Part shown: positions 12,051 through 26,934 of the stretch, one piece after another
Layout of the letters: each line of letters opens with the position of its first letter
Position numbering within the stretch: the first letter of the stretch is position 1
NCBI GenBank assembly: GCA_030549495.1
Contig: JAUIRK010000708.1
Span: 248,001 to 312,000, forward strand
Length of the DNA: 64,000 bases
Source of the DNA: Nectonema munidae
Taxonomy: Eukaryota; Nematomorpha; Nectonematoida; Nectonematidae
Direction: 5' to 3'
Translations under genes and position numbers: made by a program
Notes under the pieces: model-generated
What the model saw: the letters and a program-made list of their open reading frames with translations, nothing else
Databases searched by the model: none
What the model was told of the DNA's origin: nothing

Positions 12051-12826
12051 GTCACTATTCTGGTTTGCTCCCATTTCTGAAATACCGGAACGTTCCCGGT
12101 TCTAAAAAATTGGGAACCGTCTCGGAACCGAAAAGTATTCTCAGTTCCGAGAATAACTTAGTTGTAATTGATTTATTTCACTATGCAAATCTTTGCATAA
12201 AACTTTTTTGCACTTCATTCATATAAAATATTTTTTTCATTGTCATCTCATTTTAATGGTAAACGGAGAAAAGTGTGCAAACGATAAAAGAGTTTCTTTT
12301 TCTTTTTTTTCTCAGCTCTTTTTTTATTCTGATAAAAAGCGTCATTTTCAATTAATGATCCTTTGCTCAAGAATACTTTAAGAAAATAAACAAACTTGGA
12401 TGTACAAAAACCTCAAGTATTGATCAATTTATTGATGATGGAGTATTTGATGTTGATAGAGATTTTAAACTTTATGAAGCAACAGGCAAACTTACCAAAA
12501 ATTTAAACAAGTTGTTATCTGCACTTCTTACAATCAAGTCTACAAGTGTAGAAGCAGAAAGATCATTCTCGGCTTCAGGGCTTTTTTTTTTATCAAAAAT
12601 TCAGACTAGACTATCTGACTCTACCTTAGATGCACAAGTTTTTTGAAATATTATTTTAAAAATTAGCATTAGTAATAAAGTTTTTTATCAAAATTTTTAT
12701 GAAACAAAATAATTATTTCCCCTTAAGGAACCGTTTGGAAATGGGATTTCCTGGTTTTGTAAGTTTTTTTTTCGGTATCGGTACCGGTTCCTAATTTTCG
12801 ATACTTATGCAAACCTTAGTCACTAT
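12051..12826 (+). mobile_element. hAT transposon deletion derivative with intact target duplication
   Basis: Identical 8-bp duplications GTCACTAT sit at 12,051-12,058 and 12,819-12,826. The 760-bp element between them has short terminal inverted repeats, TCTGGTTTGC on the left against TAAGGTTTGC read inward from the right. Both ends then carry GGAACCG-rich subterminal repeats. Inside, about 95 codons (about 12,357-12,646) encode only the C-terminal hAT dimerisation domain, including LLSALLTIKSTSVEAERSFS. The DDE catalytic part and BED finger are absent, so the copy is not autonomous. The preserved domain frame and perfect duplication suggest a fairly young insertion. Confidence 0.88.
12357..12646 (+). 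pseudogene. hAT transposase C-terminal dimerisation fragment
   Basis: An open run of about 95 codons ends in TGA. It contains EYFKKINKLG, FDVDRDFKLYEATGK, SVEAERSFSASG and TRLSDSTLDAQVF, matching the hAT C-terminal dimerisation region (hATC). No start codon or catalytic domain lies upstream within the element. It is a remnant kept inside the 760-bp deletion derivative. Confidence 0.8.
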
Positions 12827-13217
12827 TTTATAAATAAAAGAAAAAAAGTCATTGATGTAATATTTATGTAATTAATAAATTAATTTTGAGAGTTTATTTG
12901 TCCAAAAAAGCCCTAATTTAAATGTGATTTTTATCTGGCTTATTTGTAAATTGTACATGAGGCAATTTTTATGAAAAAATTTATAAAAACAATGGGTTTT
13001 GAATTGATTAATGCACTTACCACCACTAATTTATTGTCTAAGTTTTTTTATTTGATTTAGGACAATTTTGATGAGCTGAATCCAAAAAAACATAAGTTTT
13101 GCTCAATCAAGCAAACTTTCTTAACTAAGTAAATTGTTGTTTTTTGACATTTTGTTTATATTTCGGTCATATTCGATTTAAATAATACAATATTCTTTTT
13201 TATTTTTTGGAATAAAT
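12827..13217. other. AT-rich spacer
   Basis: No gene or recognised repeat was seen between the hAT element and the SINE. Confidence 0.4.
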
Positions 13218-13358
13218 GTACCGTAGGGTGTTTTCATCGAGGATGCACAATTGCGACGCTTGTAACGAACTATGAGAAAGTAGGCTTGATGGAGGATCGA
13301 ACCCTAGACCTTGAGTTATCGAAACCCACTACCTAACCAACTTTACTCACGCCCCCTT
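13218..13358 (-). mobile_element. tRNA-derived SINE, family A (copy 2)
   Basis: Read on the minus strand, the head is GTGAGTAAAGTTGGTTAGG (A-box-like). A B box AGGGTTCGATCCT lies at about 13,293-13,305, and the tail ends GATGAAAACACCCTACGG. It is the most complete head of the three family-A copies. Confidence 0.78.
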
Positions 13359-13989
13359 GAATAAACGAAATCTAATTATTTTGTCTGCGCCAATTCATGA
13401 CTTACTATTTTTATTTTGGATATAAATAAAATGGCTTTGACCAGAAGAAAAAAGGCATTTAACACTATTAAATGTAATATATTTTTGCCTTTTATAAAAA
13501 ATTAATATTTATTTTTATCGTAGTTGAAAAAGAATAATTTGAATAAAATTCAAAACAACATAGTGGTGGAAAATCTTTTGAATGCAAATTATTTATTTCA
13601 AAAGAAAAATGATAAGTCTCAGTTTCAATTCAATCATGGATATCAGTTCTAATTAATGCATATAATCAAAACAAAGACAATTTTTTATTTTTCAAATTCT
13701 TTTGAAACTTTTTTTGTGTATTCACTAATGAAAATGTATCGCATAAATGTGATATATAATAACGTGCATTCATATTATAAAAACGAATCAAACTTTTTGA
13801 TTAAAAATATTTTCAAACATTTCTTTTAATACTCTATATTCACAGAATCACATGAAGATCAATATTGATCAGTTATTCATTTATTTAGTTGTCGGTGTGG
13901 CATCCAAGAAAACAATATTCTTCCCAAACTGCACAATGATAGCGATTTGGTTATGATGATAATCTACTGGATCTACACACCTTACACGT
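13359..13989. other. AT-rich spacer
   Basis: No gene was seen. The last part may belong to the neighbouring LTR-element fossil, whose outer edge is not resolved. Confidence 0.35.
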
Positions 13990-15640
13990 TGTCATTAGTA
14001 CACCTTATTTTCTCAGTGTGTTCCTAGACTATATTTTGAATATTACTTCATTCTTGGTTCACAATATAGTTGATAGCCATAATGAAGTTCAAGTTCGATG
14101 TATTTTTAAAAGTTAATGGTTCTAACAAAATGTAAAGAAAAGAGTATTTATTGAAGAGATGATTATCGCGGATCTCAATTGTGCCAGGAACCAACTCTAG
14201 ATGTAGTGTAAATCTGGCAACTGTTCCTCCGGATAAGTTTGGAATAAAGATGTGATGCAAAGTGGTAGATATGCTGTGCTTTGAAGTAGAGATCTTAGAT
14301 CAGTGCCATCTTTTGGTCTTGGTAAATATATTGTGTAAAGTGTTGCGGTGACATATAATTGAACATTAGTTACGCTTTTACGTTACGTTTATTTCATATA
14401 GACGTTACCTTGAATGATGGTGTAAATATATGTGATAATTGATGTGCAATTCTTTGGTACATATATGTTAAATTTGGTGGTGCGTAAATAGTGTGATTGA
14501 GACATTGGATTTGAATTCGTTGGAGTGTTTAATTTAAGTTTGGTGATTATATTTTACATGTACCTTTAAAATTTTAATGTTACATTCCCTCTTGGAATTG
14601 CACAGTTTAAACAATACAACGATTCCAATTTTACTACGTTACGAATCGATCTTTCTAGAACCGTATTTTTTATTTTCATTAGGACCTTTATTTCACCACG
14701 GTCTCTTCCGTTTATAACCTCAGTAATCTCACCTATCATCAATTTATATATTTTAAAGGATTTCTTTTATTAAAACGATTTCTCCTTGTTTGATTGCCCT
14801 TCTATCTTTATGCCACGTTTTTGGTTTATCAAAAATCTAAAATAGTCTTTGTACCATTTAGACCAAAATTGATTGCATGTTCTCTGCATGAAAATATGTC
14901 TAGCACAAGAGTATTTTTTACATCGATTGCAAAGCTTTTGAAACGTTGTGCCCAAATATCAAATCATTCAGACAAAGATATTTTTATGTTCAGTATATGT
15001 TGGAGGTTTCCCTATAGAACCACTGTTAATTATGTTTGCAATTTCCAAAAAAAAGGGTCTGTAGTTGTACAAAGTTTAATACCAGATTTATTACAAACTT
15101 AATCATTAGATTTCTTTTTACACTTTTAATTAAGGATTCAGTTACACCATTTTCTCGTGGTGAATTATGTGTGAAAAATATCAATTGAAATGTTATTTCA
15201 TTTAATTTGTTATCTTGTAGCAAAACTTCTTTCTACATTTTTGCTCATTTAACTTAATTGTAAATCTTTGTCACAGTAACACTTTTTCGGAATGCCTCTA
15301 AACGAAATAAATCTTTTAAATACCCTTAGTATCGTATCCTGACATTACGTCTAAATAAACAGCCTGAGTAGACAAGCAATTTATAATTAACCCATAAATT
15401 TTGTTTCCAGAAGCTATATGTGCTTTTATTTTACGTTTTGCTTTTAACATTATAGGTCCAAAAATGTCTAAAGCAACATATTCAAATGGGAAATATTGTC
15501 GAAGTCTTTCTTTCTGTAAATTAGCCATTTTTCTCTTATATGCTATTTTATTTAGGAATTTGCAAGTCCAAAATTTAATTCTTAATGATTTCGATATTTT
15601 GTTTAAGTTTATGATCTAAAATTTAGCTCTTACAATTAAA
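13990..15640 (-). mobile_element. BEL/Pao LTR retrotransposon fossil, 3' part
   Basis: Minus-strand reading gives the 3' portion of a BEL/Pao pol region: part of an integrase core (about 15,020-15,530) and then the short conserved domain that follows the integrase in this family (about 14,600-14,955). The sequence from about 14,560 downward, with AATAAA-type signals, is where the 3' LTR should be. No second LTR was found to confirm its ends. The copy is broken, with several breaks, and lacks its 5' half. The giant ATC array abuts its upstream edge. It looks old. Confidence 0.7.
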
Positions 15641-15656
15641 GTAGTGGATTCGCAAA

Positions 15657-19791
<4,135 letters not shown>

Positions 19792-20109
19792 CTGTGGTTA
19801 AAATTTTTTTTTTAACAAACGGCCAAATTAAGAACTAACATTGCACTAGAGGTCCGCACCAAAAGCATAAAATCAGTTTTTATATAAAACGTTTTTTAAT
19901 TAACTCTGAAATATTCTTCTAGTTACCTAAACTGACTCCAAATTGCTGCATATATATCATTAAACTAATAAATCATATTGTCCATAAATAATAAATCAAT
20001 ATATTGACGAAATTTTGACTGTTTTAGTATTATATTTTTATCCTATTTTTTCTACAACTTTGCTTACTTAAAATTTTTTTTGGATGAGGGCCGCTGTTGA
20101 GAACCACTG
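19792..20109 (-). mobile_element. hAT-type MITE, CAGTGGTTCTCAAC family (copy a)
   Basis: The right end reads GGGCCGCTGTTGAGAACCACTG. The left end begins CTGTGGTTAAAA and continues through ACGGCCAAATTAAGAAC. The interior (GCACTAGAGG, TTTTGACTGTTTTA, CTACAACTTTGCTTAC) matches copies at 39,456-39,677 and 40,827-41,133. It has no coding capacity. Confidence 0.72.
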
Positions 20110-20751
20110 GTCTAAATCAAAGCTAATAGTTTCCTTCTTCAAATTTTTCTGTTTAAATATTTTTACAGAATACTGGTAAGAGTATAAATGTGGAAAATCA
20201 GTCCATATTCACAATTGGAAATTTAGGGAAAATATAGGCCTTATGCATTTCTTCCTATATTCATTATTCAAATGATAATACAATAATTAAAAACAAGTTA
20301 CTTAAAAAGTGAACCTGTCAGATGACATCTGCTAACATTCGGCTATATAAATGAATCCATGCGTGATAATCGGATTTATACAAGTAAAACTTATTTGGTA
20401 ACATATGTTCAAATTTACAGAATTTTATTTTATACGAAAACTTACATTTAAATAAACGAAAAAATAATAATTCATTTCTAAAAGTTGCTTTCCTTGCTAG
20501 ATTTGGGGAGCCTATAAGATAGAGATAATAGATTTATTTATTTTTTAGATAAGTAATTCAAAAAAAGTATTTTTAACTTTAATCATGTTTTTATCCTAAA
20601 ATAAAATTTTCAAATAATGATAAATGTAAGTAAAAATATTAAATTTACCTATTTTTATCATAAAAAGTAAATAAATTTCAAGTTGTAATCAAACCAATAC
20701 ACCAACTTTTAGTTTCTAGAGAATATATTTATTTTACAGTTTTGTCTAGAC
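20110..20751. other. AT-rich spacer
   Basis: No gene or recognised repeat was seen. Confidence 0.4.
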
Positions 20752-20945
20752 CAGCGTTTTTCAAACTTTTTTTACTGCGACCCATAGCAAGACCGACCGT
20801 TTGCATCGCGACCCATAATACTTAGGTCTAATAAGACAAACTCTGTTCAATATACGTTCATTTATTCAGCATCTTTTTTGTTACGACCCATTTTATTTTT
20901 CATGCGACCCACTTAAGGGTCGGACCCACAGTTTGAAAAACATCT
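20752..20945 (+). mobile_element. hAT-type MITE, CAGCGTTTTTCAAAC family
   Basis: It begins CAGCGTTTTTCAAAC and ends GTTTGAAAAACATCT, an imperfect terminal inverted pair. The interior has repeated CGACCCA words and a fold-back core. It is the fuller sibling of the truncated copy at 1,851-2,027. A clean 8-bp duplication is not visible, although TCTAGAC lies on both sides. Confidence 0.65.
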
Positions 20946-21391
20946 AGACAATGCTTTTCAATTAAATAACTTAAAAAAACATTTTTTTCTCCTTTTTTAA
21001 AATAGAAAGATCGTTTTTGTTAACCAAAGCTGTAAACTATGCTCAAAATGAAATTGAGTCTATATAAGTAGTATTGAAAATGCATGAAATTTAAAATTAC
21101 GTAAGAAGTTATATCAATTGATGAAAAGATTTCGATCTGAAAAAGCTTTCCCAATTATATATTGAAGTAGTGGTAAAGACAAAAAATTTTGATGACTGAA
21201 ACTATTTTTTTGTTGCATTCAAGATTTAATGAAAAAATTATGGCATTGTTATAGGGGTGAAAATATATATCCCATTAGTGCCCAAAACTATATTTTTTAA
21301 GATAAACAAAACTTGGCATTATTTTTACTTAATTTTAGTATAAAATTTATGATTTTTGTAGACCATAGCTATGAATGTCTGAATTTATGTT
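20946..21391. other. AT-rich spacer
   Basis: No gene was seen. Confidence 0.4.
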
Positions 21392-21574
21392 TTGCTTTTG
21401 AGCAACGCGGGGATGTTGCCTAAAAGCAACATAAATCTTTAAACTTTTAAAAATGAAACTTGTGCAAAACTGGAATTTTTTTTTGTTACTCCTAATTACT
21501 TTAGAAGTTGTTGAGTATCTAAGAATACTATTTTTTGTTTATGATACTTTAGTTTTTGTGTTCACTATATATTA

Positions 21575-22982
21575 TTGCTTTTAATCCATGAAAAGCTGAA
21601 AAGCAATAAACATGGAGTTTAACATTGCACTTTGTGCACTTTCTTTTGTTGTTTTGCCACAGAAAGCACATCTCGATTTATTGTCATCTATTCCAGGAAA
21701 ATGATTCAAGCCATCATATCGCATTGAATCATCAATTCGTCTACAATCACTGCTATTGTGAAAAACTGTAATTTTTGTTGGAATAACTATTTTATCATGA
21801 CAATGAATTTGCAAATACGAAGTCGCAATTGATCGTATGTGTTCCAAAATGTGCATGGTTCTTCAATACTTTTATGTAATAAACATGAATTGTACATGCT
21901 AACTTCTAAACAATATAAAAAAAATGGCGAATACCATTTTCTATTCCTGATAAAGGACCTGTAGGTTCATAAAGCTTGATCCATCTGATCAGTACCACCC
22001 ATTGATTTATTATAATTGCCAATCATTGCTGGTCTTGAAACTGCAACATATTCTTTCAACTCTTGTCACCATCTTTTTGCAAGCGCCAAAGGTTTAGTGC
22101 TTTCAAAATTAGATGCACCTATCACAGGCCCATTATCATTCCACATCACTAATTCAACGCCACTATTCGCATCTTTATAACCTACAGTAGATCTTTTTTC
22201 TTCTTTTTAAATTCGGATTTTGAAGGTAAGGAACATTCTTGTATCATGTTAGCTTTTATTGTTCCTGGGAATCCAAAGTTTTTGTTTTTCAAGTATTTTA
22301 GTGGTAGTAGTTGTCAATATATATTGTAAAATTTCCTTCTGGTAAAGATTTTAGTAGTTCAAGAACAACACTTGGTCCTAAACCAAAATTTTTACTAAAT
22401 TCATTTTTTGAACCTTTACCTTGATATACTTCAAAATCATAAAGGTAGCCTCCATGTAAGTTTAAGCAACAGATTTTATATCCTGAACCAATCGGTTTCA
22501 TTGGCATTCTTTGCTTTGGCCAAACTTTCCATAATAAGGAATCATTGACTCGTCAACATTAACTTTTTTGTCAACAAAGCAAATTTTTGGCATTTGTTTC
22601 TTATTAAATCTAAAAGTGGTCGGACCTTTGCGCATTTGTCAGTTCGATCAAAAGTGCTATTGTCACAATAGTGAAGAATCTTAAGAATTGAGCTAAATTG
22701 ATTTCTAGGCATTGCATTTTTAACTAGTCGATGTTGGACATCTGGAGCTTCTTCCCAAAACATCCTATAAGATGGGAGTTGCACATAACCGCTCAACATA
22801 AGAATTTCTAGAAAACAAAAAAAAGTTTTCTTTTAAGTTTTATCCATCCAACAGCACCATTTTCAATTGCATATTGATTTGTCCTTTTTATAATAAAAAT
22901 GGGTAATTTTTTTATTGTCTTTTTTGCTTTTGATTCTTTTAAACGTCTATTTATATGATTAACTTTCGCCATTTTTAATAGA
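21575..22982 (-). pseudogene. piggyBac transposase (DDE_Tnp_1_7) pseudogene
   Basis: The minus-strand product starts at ATG near 22,972-22,974 with KVNHINRRLKESK and reaches TNQYAIENG. It continues in other frames as MLSGYVQLPSYRMFWEEAPD (22,542-22,799), VDESMIPYYG with the first catalytic Asp (about 22,545), and KPIGSGYKICCLNLHGGY through YIDNYYH with the second Asp (22,298-22,507). YNKSMGGTDQMDQ with the third Asp follows (about 22,000). The C-terminal cysteine-rich finger begins RCAFCGKTT (about 21,660), and its remaining cysteines lie in a shifted frame near 21,590-21,640. At least four frameshifts and several in-frame stops are present. The catalytic residues are readable but no product is possible. 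Confidence 0.85.
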
Positions 22983-23019
22983 AAAAGTTTGGATTAAAAA
23001 AATTTATACTAAAAAATAA

Positions 23020-23043
23020 TAGTTGTTGTTGTTGTTGTTGTTT
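23020..23043. repeat. (TTG)n microsatellite
   Basis: About eight GTT units lie inside the piggyBac element, upstream of its coding relic. Confidence 0.9.
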
Positions 23044-23672
23044 TATTTGACACAGCTTGTAAAATGCAAGGATTTCGAAAGCTGGCATGAGGCTTTTACA
23101 AATTTAAGATGATTAATCACAGTTTTTGTGAATTTGTTTTTTTTAGCATTGGGAGCCTTGGGGATAAAATAGTATTTAAAAAAAAATTCAAAATATTTCT
23201 GTTTTTTTTCTTAATATTATGTTTTGTTATTTCAATAATAAATAAAAATTTTAATCTATTTTTAGATTTATTTATTGTTGCTTTAAGGCAACAGCCCAGC
23301 GTTGCCAAAGGTCAACGCTTTTATTTTTCGATAAATCATGTTATAAAAAATATAGTTTTTGAAGTAGTTTTTTTTACCAAAAAACTTCAAAATATGAGTA
23401 ACTATTTTTAGTGCAAAAAAATATTTTAGAGATTGATTTGCAGTAAAGATAAAATATTACTTGTCATATTTATATAAAAAATATTTTAAAGCAATTACCA
23501 AAAGTTAAGAAGCTTCTTTTGCTTTTAAAGTCAAAAAATCATGAAAAGAATTATAATATTAAATAATGCCTATTTAATTTGATCCATTAGTACAAAAAAT
23601 TTACTTTTTAATACTTATATTTTACAGCCTTAAAGTTTTGTTGCTTTGGGGCAGTGCAGGGAACTAATAAAG

Positions 23673-23820
23673 AGGGCATGAGTAAGATTGGTTAAATACT
23701 GGTTTTCGATAACTCAACAAGGGCTTGGGTTCGATCTTGCATAAAGCCTACTTTCCTCATAGTTCGATACAAGCGGCGCAAGTGTGCCTTCTCTATGAGA
23801 ACACTCCGCGGTACCTTTAA
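23673..23820 (+). mobile_element. tRNA-derived SINE, family A (copy 3)
   Basis: The head is GGGCATGAGTAAGATTGG, the B box GGGTTCGATCTTG is at about 23,727, and the tail is TATGAGAACACTCCGCGGTACC. It is a near neighbour in sequence of copy 2 (minus strand, 13.2 kb). Confidence 0.75.
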
Positions 23821-23936
23821 AGAATGTATGCATTCTCTAATATTTCAGATAAGATTGCAATGATAGAAATAAGTTTACTTTTTTAAATAAGGGATGCACT
23901 TTGCTAGATGTGAAAACACAGTGCTCTAAACAAGAA

Positions 23937-24160
23937 TTATAGCAGATCTTGATTTACCTTATGAAGAATAAATTTTAAAGGATAGATAGACCAACCATAA
24001 ATTTCAGAAGAATTATTCATTTCAAAATCATCAACAATACTGAAAATATCATTGAGAGAAATTTTAGTGAAATCAAAGGAAGCATTACACTTAGATAATA
24101 TATATATTGGAAAATCACTACAAAAATCATACACAGACATTTGCGAAATTATCACTCAAG
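23937..24160 (-). mobile_element. LINE fragment, region just before the reverse transcriptase
   Basis: A 72-codon minus-strand frame contains CNASFDFTKISLNDIFSIVD and then GWSIYPLKFILHK. This resembles the segment of jockey/CR1-like ORF2 proteins in which KSPGPDGIP-type motifs precede the reverse transcriptase. The similarity is judged by eye and is modest. The fragment is only about 220 bp. Confidence 0.4.
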
Positions 24161-24194
24161 TAGTAAACTATAAAAAAACACATCAGGACTATTG

Positions 24195-24547
24195 ATTTTC
24201 ATAAAAAATGAATATCAACAATGAATTCAGCATATTTGAAAATGGGTATACATGTGTAAAAACTTTATATACTTATTTATATAAAAAGTTCCTTTTTGAG
24301 ATGAGCTGTCAAATATAAATCAATTTTTTGACAGGTTTGATTGATTTTGATAAAAAATGAATATCACCACTGAATTCAGCATATTTGAAAATGGGTATAC
24401 AATACATGTGTAAAAACTTTATATACTTATTTAGATAAAAAGTTCCTTTTTGAGATGAGCTGTCAAATATAAATCAATTTTTTGACAGGTTTGATTGATT
24501 TTGATAAAAAATGGACATCACCACTGAATTCAGCATAGTTGAAATAT
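24195..24547. repeat. Tandem repeat, about 150-bp unit, 2.3 copies
   Basis: The word AATATCACCACTGAATTCAGC and its flanks recur at offsets of 149 and 154 bp. The second unit has a 5-bp insert. Identity between units is very high, which points to recent duplication. Each unit holds GAGCTGTCAAATATAAATCA and a TTTTTTGACAGG arm that could pair with CTGTCAAA. Confidence 0.9.
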
Positions 24548-24559
24548 ATATGTAACATT

Positions 24560-24906
24560 AAAAATATTTATAAAAACTTATTAATATCTGAGAAAAATAG
24601 GGGGGGGGGGCACTTTACGCCCCCATCCCCAGCACTTGAGCGGACAAATTTTGCCCAGCACTAATAGGGTTAAGGCATCCCAAGGTCCTGAGATTATGAA
24701 GCCTGAGCAATTATGAAGTTTGAAAGAAATGCCGTTATTAGGTTGCTTATTTGAATGATCACAAGGCAACAAAAATTTTTTTGCCAAAACTTTTCTTACA
24801 TAATTAAAATATATTAACCTCACTGATTATGAAAATAAAATTCGTTTTTACAAAATAGTCTCTAATTTTCAAAATTTTTTAAATTTTTACTTAATGACAC
24901 CTATTT
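24560..24906. other. AT-rich spacer with G11 run
   Basis: A run of about 11 Gs at 24,600-24,610 faces a GCCCCCATCCCC tract within 25 bp, possibly the end of another MITE. No gene was seen. Confidence 0.4.
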
Positions 24907-26625
24907 TTTTAAATTAAAAAAATTTTTTATTCATTATAAAAAAATTATTCAAAAAAATACTTCGACTTTCTTTTTTTTCTGTGAAATTCTTTTGATTCTT
25001 CGCACTGTAAGCCCCTACAATAATCCGCCATCATGTTTTCGTCCCACCTACCTTGCTATCTCGTCCATTGTCTTTATTTCTTGATGAAATCTTTCCCCTT
25101 GCTCTTCGCCCATTTGCCCAAGATTTTCAGGGAAGTTATCCAAGTGGCTGTGTAAGTAGTGAATTTTTACACTCATATTTGCGCCAAGCGTTTTGAAATT
25201 TACTAGCATTTTTTCTACAAGCTCTGGATAATTTTCAGCTTTATTGTTTCCAAGGAAGTTGTTGATGACTTCAACGTAGCTTTGCCAAGCATTTGATTCA
25301 ATTTCGCTCATAGATCTCACAAATTTCTCATCTTTTACTAGCTTTCTGATTTGGGGACCGTCAAAGATTCCGGCCTTCAACTTTTCTAAGCTAACAAGGG
25401 GGTTTGAGTTAATTATGTGCTTAAAGCAATCTCCTTGTTTGTCCAATGATCTTACAAACTGCTTCATCAAACCCAATTTAATATGGAGAGGAGGCAGAAT
25501 AATCTTTTTCTTTTCAACAAGCGGCTCCTTTATAATGTTTTTGCTTTCCACAATTGAATTTTCTCTCAGAGGCCATTCTTTTTGTGTGCAGTGCTTGTTC
25601 TTATCTCTACTATCCCAAAGACAGTAAAAACAGGGAAACTTTGTGTATCCAGATTGTTGTCCCAACAAAAAGTTAACAATTTTGAAGTCAACACATAGTG
25701 ACCACTTATGAAGTTCGTAATTAATACAATTTAACAAAAACTGTACATTTTCATAATCTTCTTTCAATGTTGTTGAAAGCCAATTGGAATCGAAGGAAAT
25801 TTATTCAAGTTGTGTAATAAAACGCATTTCAAACTTTTGAGAGAGCCATCAATAAACAATCTCCATTCATCAGGTTTGTATGTGGTGTTTAGTGCAAATA
25901 GAAGACCTTTGACATCATTACAATAAACTAACATTTCATTCTTTGTAAAAAATTTCAACAGTGAATGCTCTCTTGTTCTGTAGAAAGTTATTTTAGTGTT
26001 TTTTGTTAAACAATTTTTTTCTTTTAAGCGAAAGGCCAACACTTCCGACTTTTCTTTACTCAGATCAAGATCTCTAATGAGGTCGCTGAGGTCTTCTTGA
26101 TTAAACTTATTGTAACTGTTGCTTTCACTTTCTAAATGATCTTCGCTTACACTTGCTTCGCTTGAAATTTTCTCTTCTATTTCTTCTTTATCTTGTGAAT
26201 TAAAATTTTCAGGAACTTTTGGAACTGGAATTCCAATACCATGTGGAATGGGTTGTCTGGCAGACACTAAGTCAGGATAAACTAATTTTCTTTTTTTAAA
26301 CTTATTTAATCCTTTGATGTCGATCCAGCCTAAATAACAATCATTATGATGCTTTTTTGGCTCCCTCCATATCATTGGAATACCAAAATTCAACTTTTTC
26401 TTCTTTCCCTTACTCCATTGTCTCAATTGTTCAACACAAGACTTGCATGTTTTGTGCGGTGCCCAACACTTATCTTGATCACCATGTTTAACTTCAAAAT
26501 ATGCAAAATAAACTATTTTAACAAAAGGTGATATATTTTTCCTTTGACTAGGCAAAGTATAATGCCCACAAATATAACAAAAAAATATCAGAAGGATTTT
26601 TACAAAATTTTCTAGACAACTTCAT
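24907..26625 (-). pseudogene. Broken copy of an unrecognised multi-copy protein family
   Basis: Two overlapping minus-strand frames (25,764-26,555 and 25,048-25,767) carry consecutive parts of one protein. Upstream, codons with a Cys-x2-Cys pair in CYICGHYTLPS reach a possible ATG at 26,623-26,625. Downstream, WDENMMADYC and a basic tail follow in a further frame. The N-terminal part has paired cysteines (DKCWAPHKTCKSCVEQLRQW), probably zinc ligands, and then an acidic serine-rich linker. The C-terminal part has CFYCLWDSRD, LPPLHIKLGLMKQFV and HYLHSHLDNFPENLG...EQGERFHQ. I know these motifs from uncharacterised proteins repeated in arthropod and cnidarian genomes. I cannot name a function. 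About three frame breaks make this a pseudogene. A transposon origin is possible but not shown. Confidence 0.65.
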
Positions 26626-26831
26626 TAAATTTTAATATTCTGAATTAAAAAATCTGTAAAATTGTCTAAATTTTAACATAAAAATAAATATGATTATTTA
26701 AAGCTTACTTTTTAGAAATAAAATGTTTTGAGAACGACTTATAAGCAATTTTGATTATTATTGATTGATTTCACGCCAAACTTTTTTCCCATCTCCTTAG
26801 TCATATACTTAGTATTTTTCTCAAATAAATT

Positions 26832-26934
26832 AAAAGAGTTTTTAATCTAGTATATACTTATTATTCCTCAATTAAATTAAAGAAAAGAGTTTTTAATCTA
26901 GTATATACTTATTATTCCTCAATTAAATTAAAGA
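26832..26934. repeat. Perfect 51-bp tandem duplication
   Basis: A unit beginning AAAAGAGTTTTTAATCTAG occurs twice with a 51-bp offset and essentially no differences, so it is recent. Confidence 0.95.

Larger units (their letters stand above)
21392..23312 (-). mobile_element. piggyBac-family DNA transposon, broken, with inverted ends
   Basis: About 1.9 kb. The left end (about 21,395-21,437) reads GCAACGCGGGGATGTTGCC and then AAAAGCAAC. The inverted right end (about 23,266-23,308) reads GCAACGCTGGGCTGTTGCC and then AAAGCAAC. Each end is itself a short hairpin (GGCAAC...GTTGCC). A minus-strand transposase pseudogene lies between them. The TTAA target site expected of piggyBac is not seen directly outside the ends, so the true termini may lie a few bases further out or have decayed. 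Confidence 0.75.

Noticed and set aside
14048-14260. 70-codon minus-strand frame with a plausible protein look
   Set aside because: It lies where the LTR of the BEL/Pao fossil should be and matches nothing I recognise.
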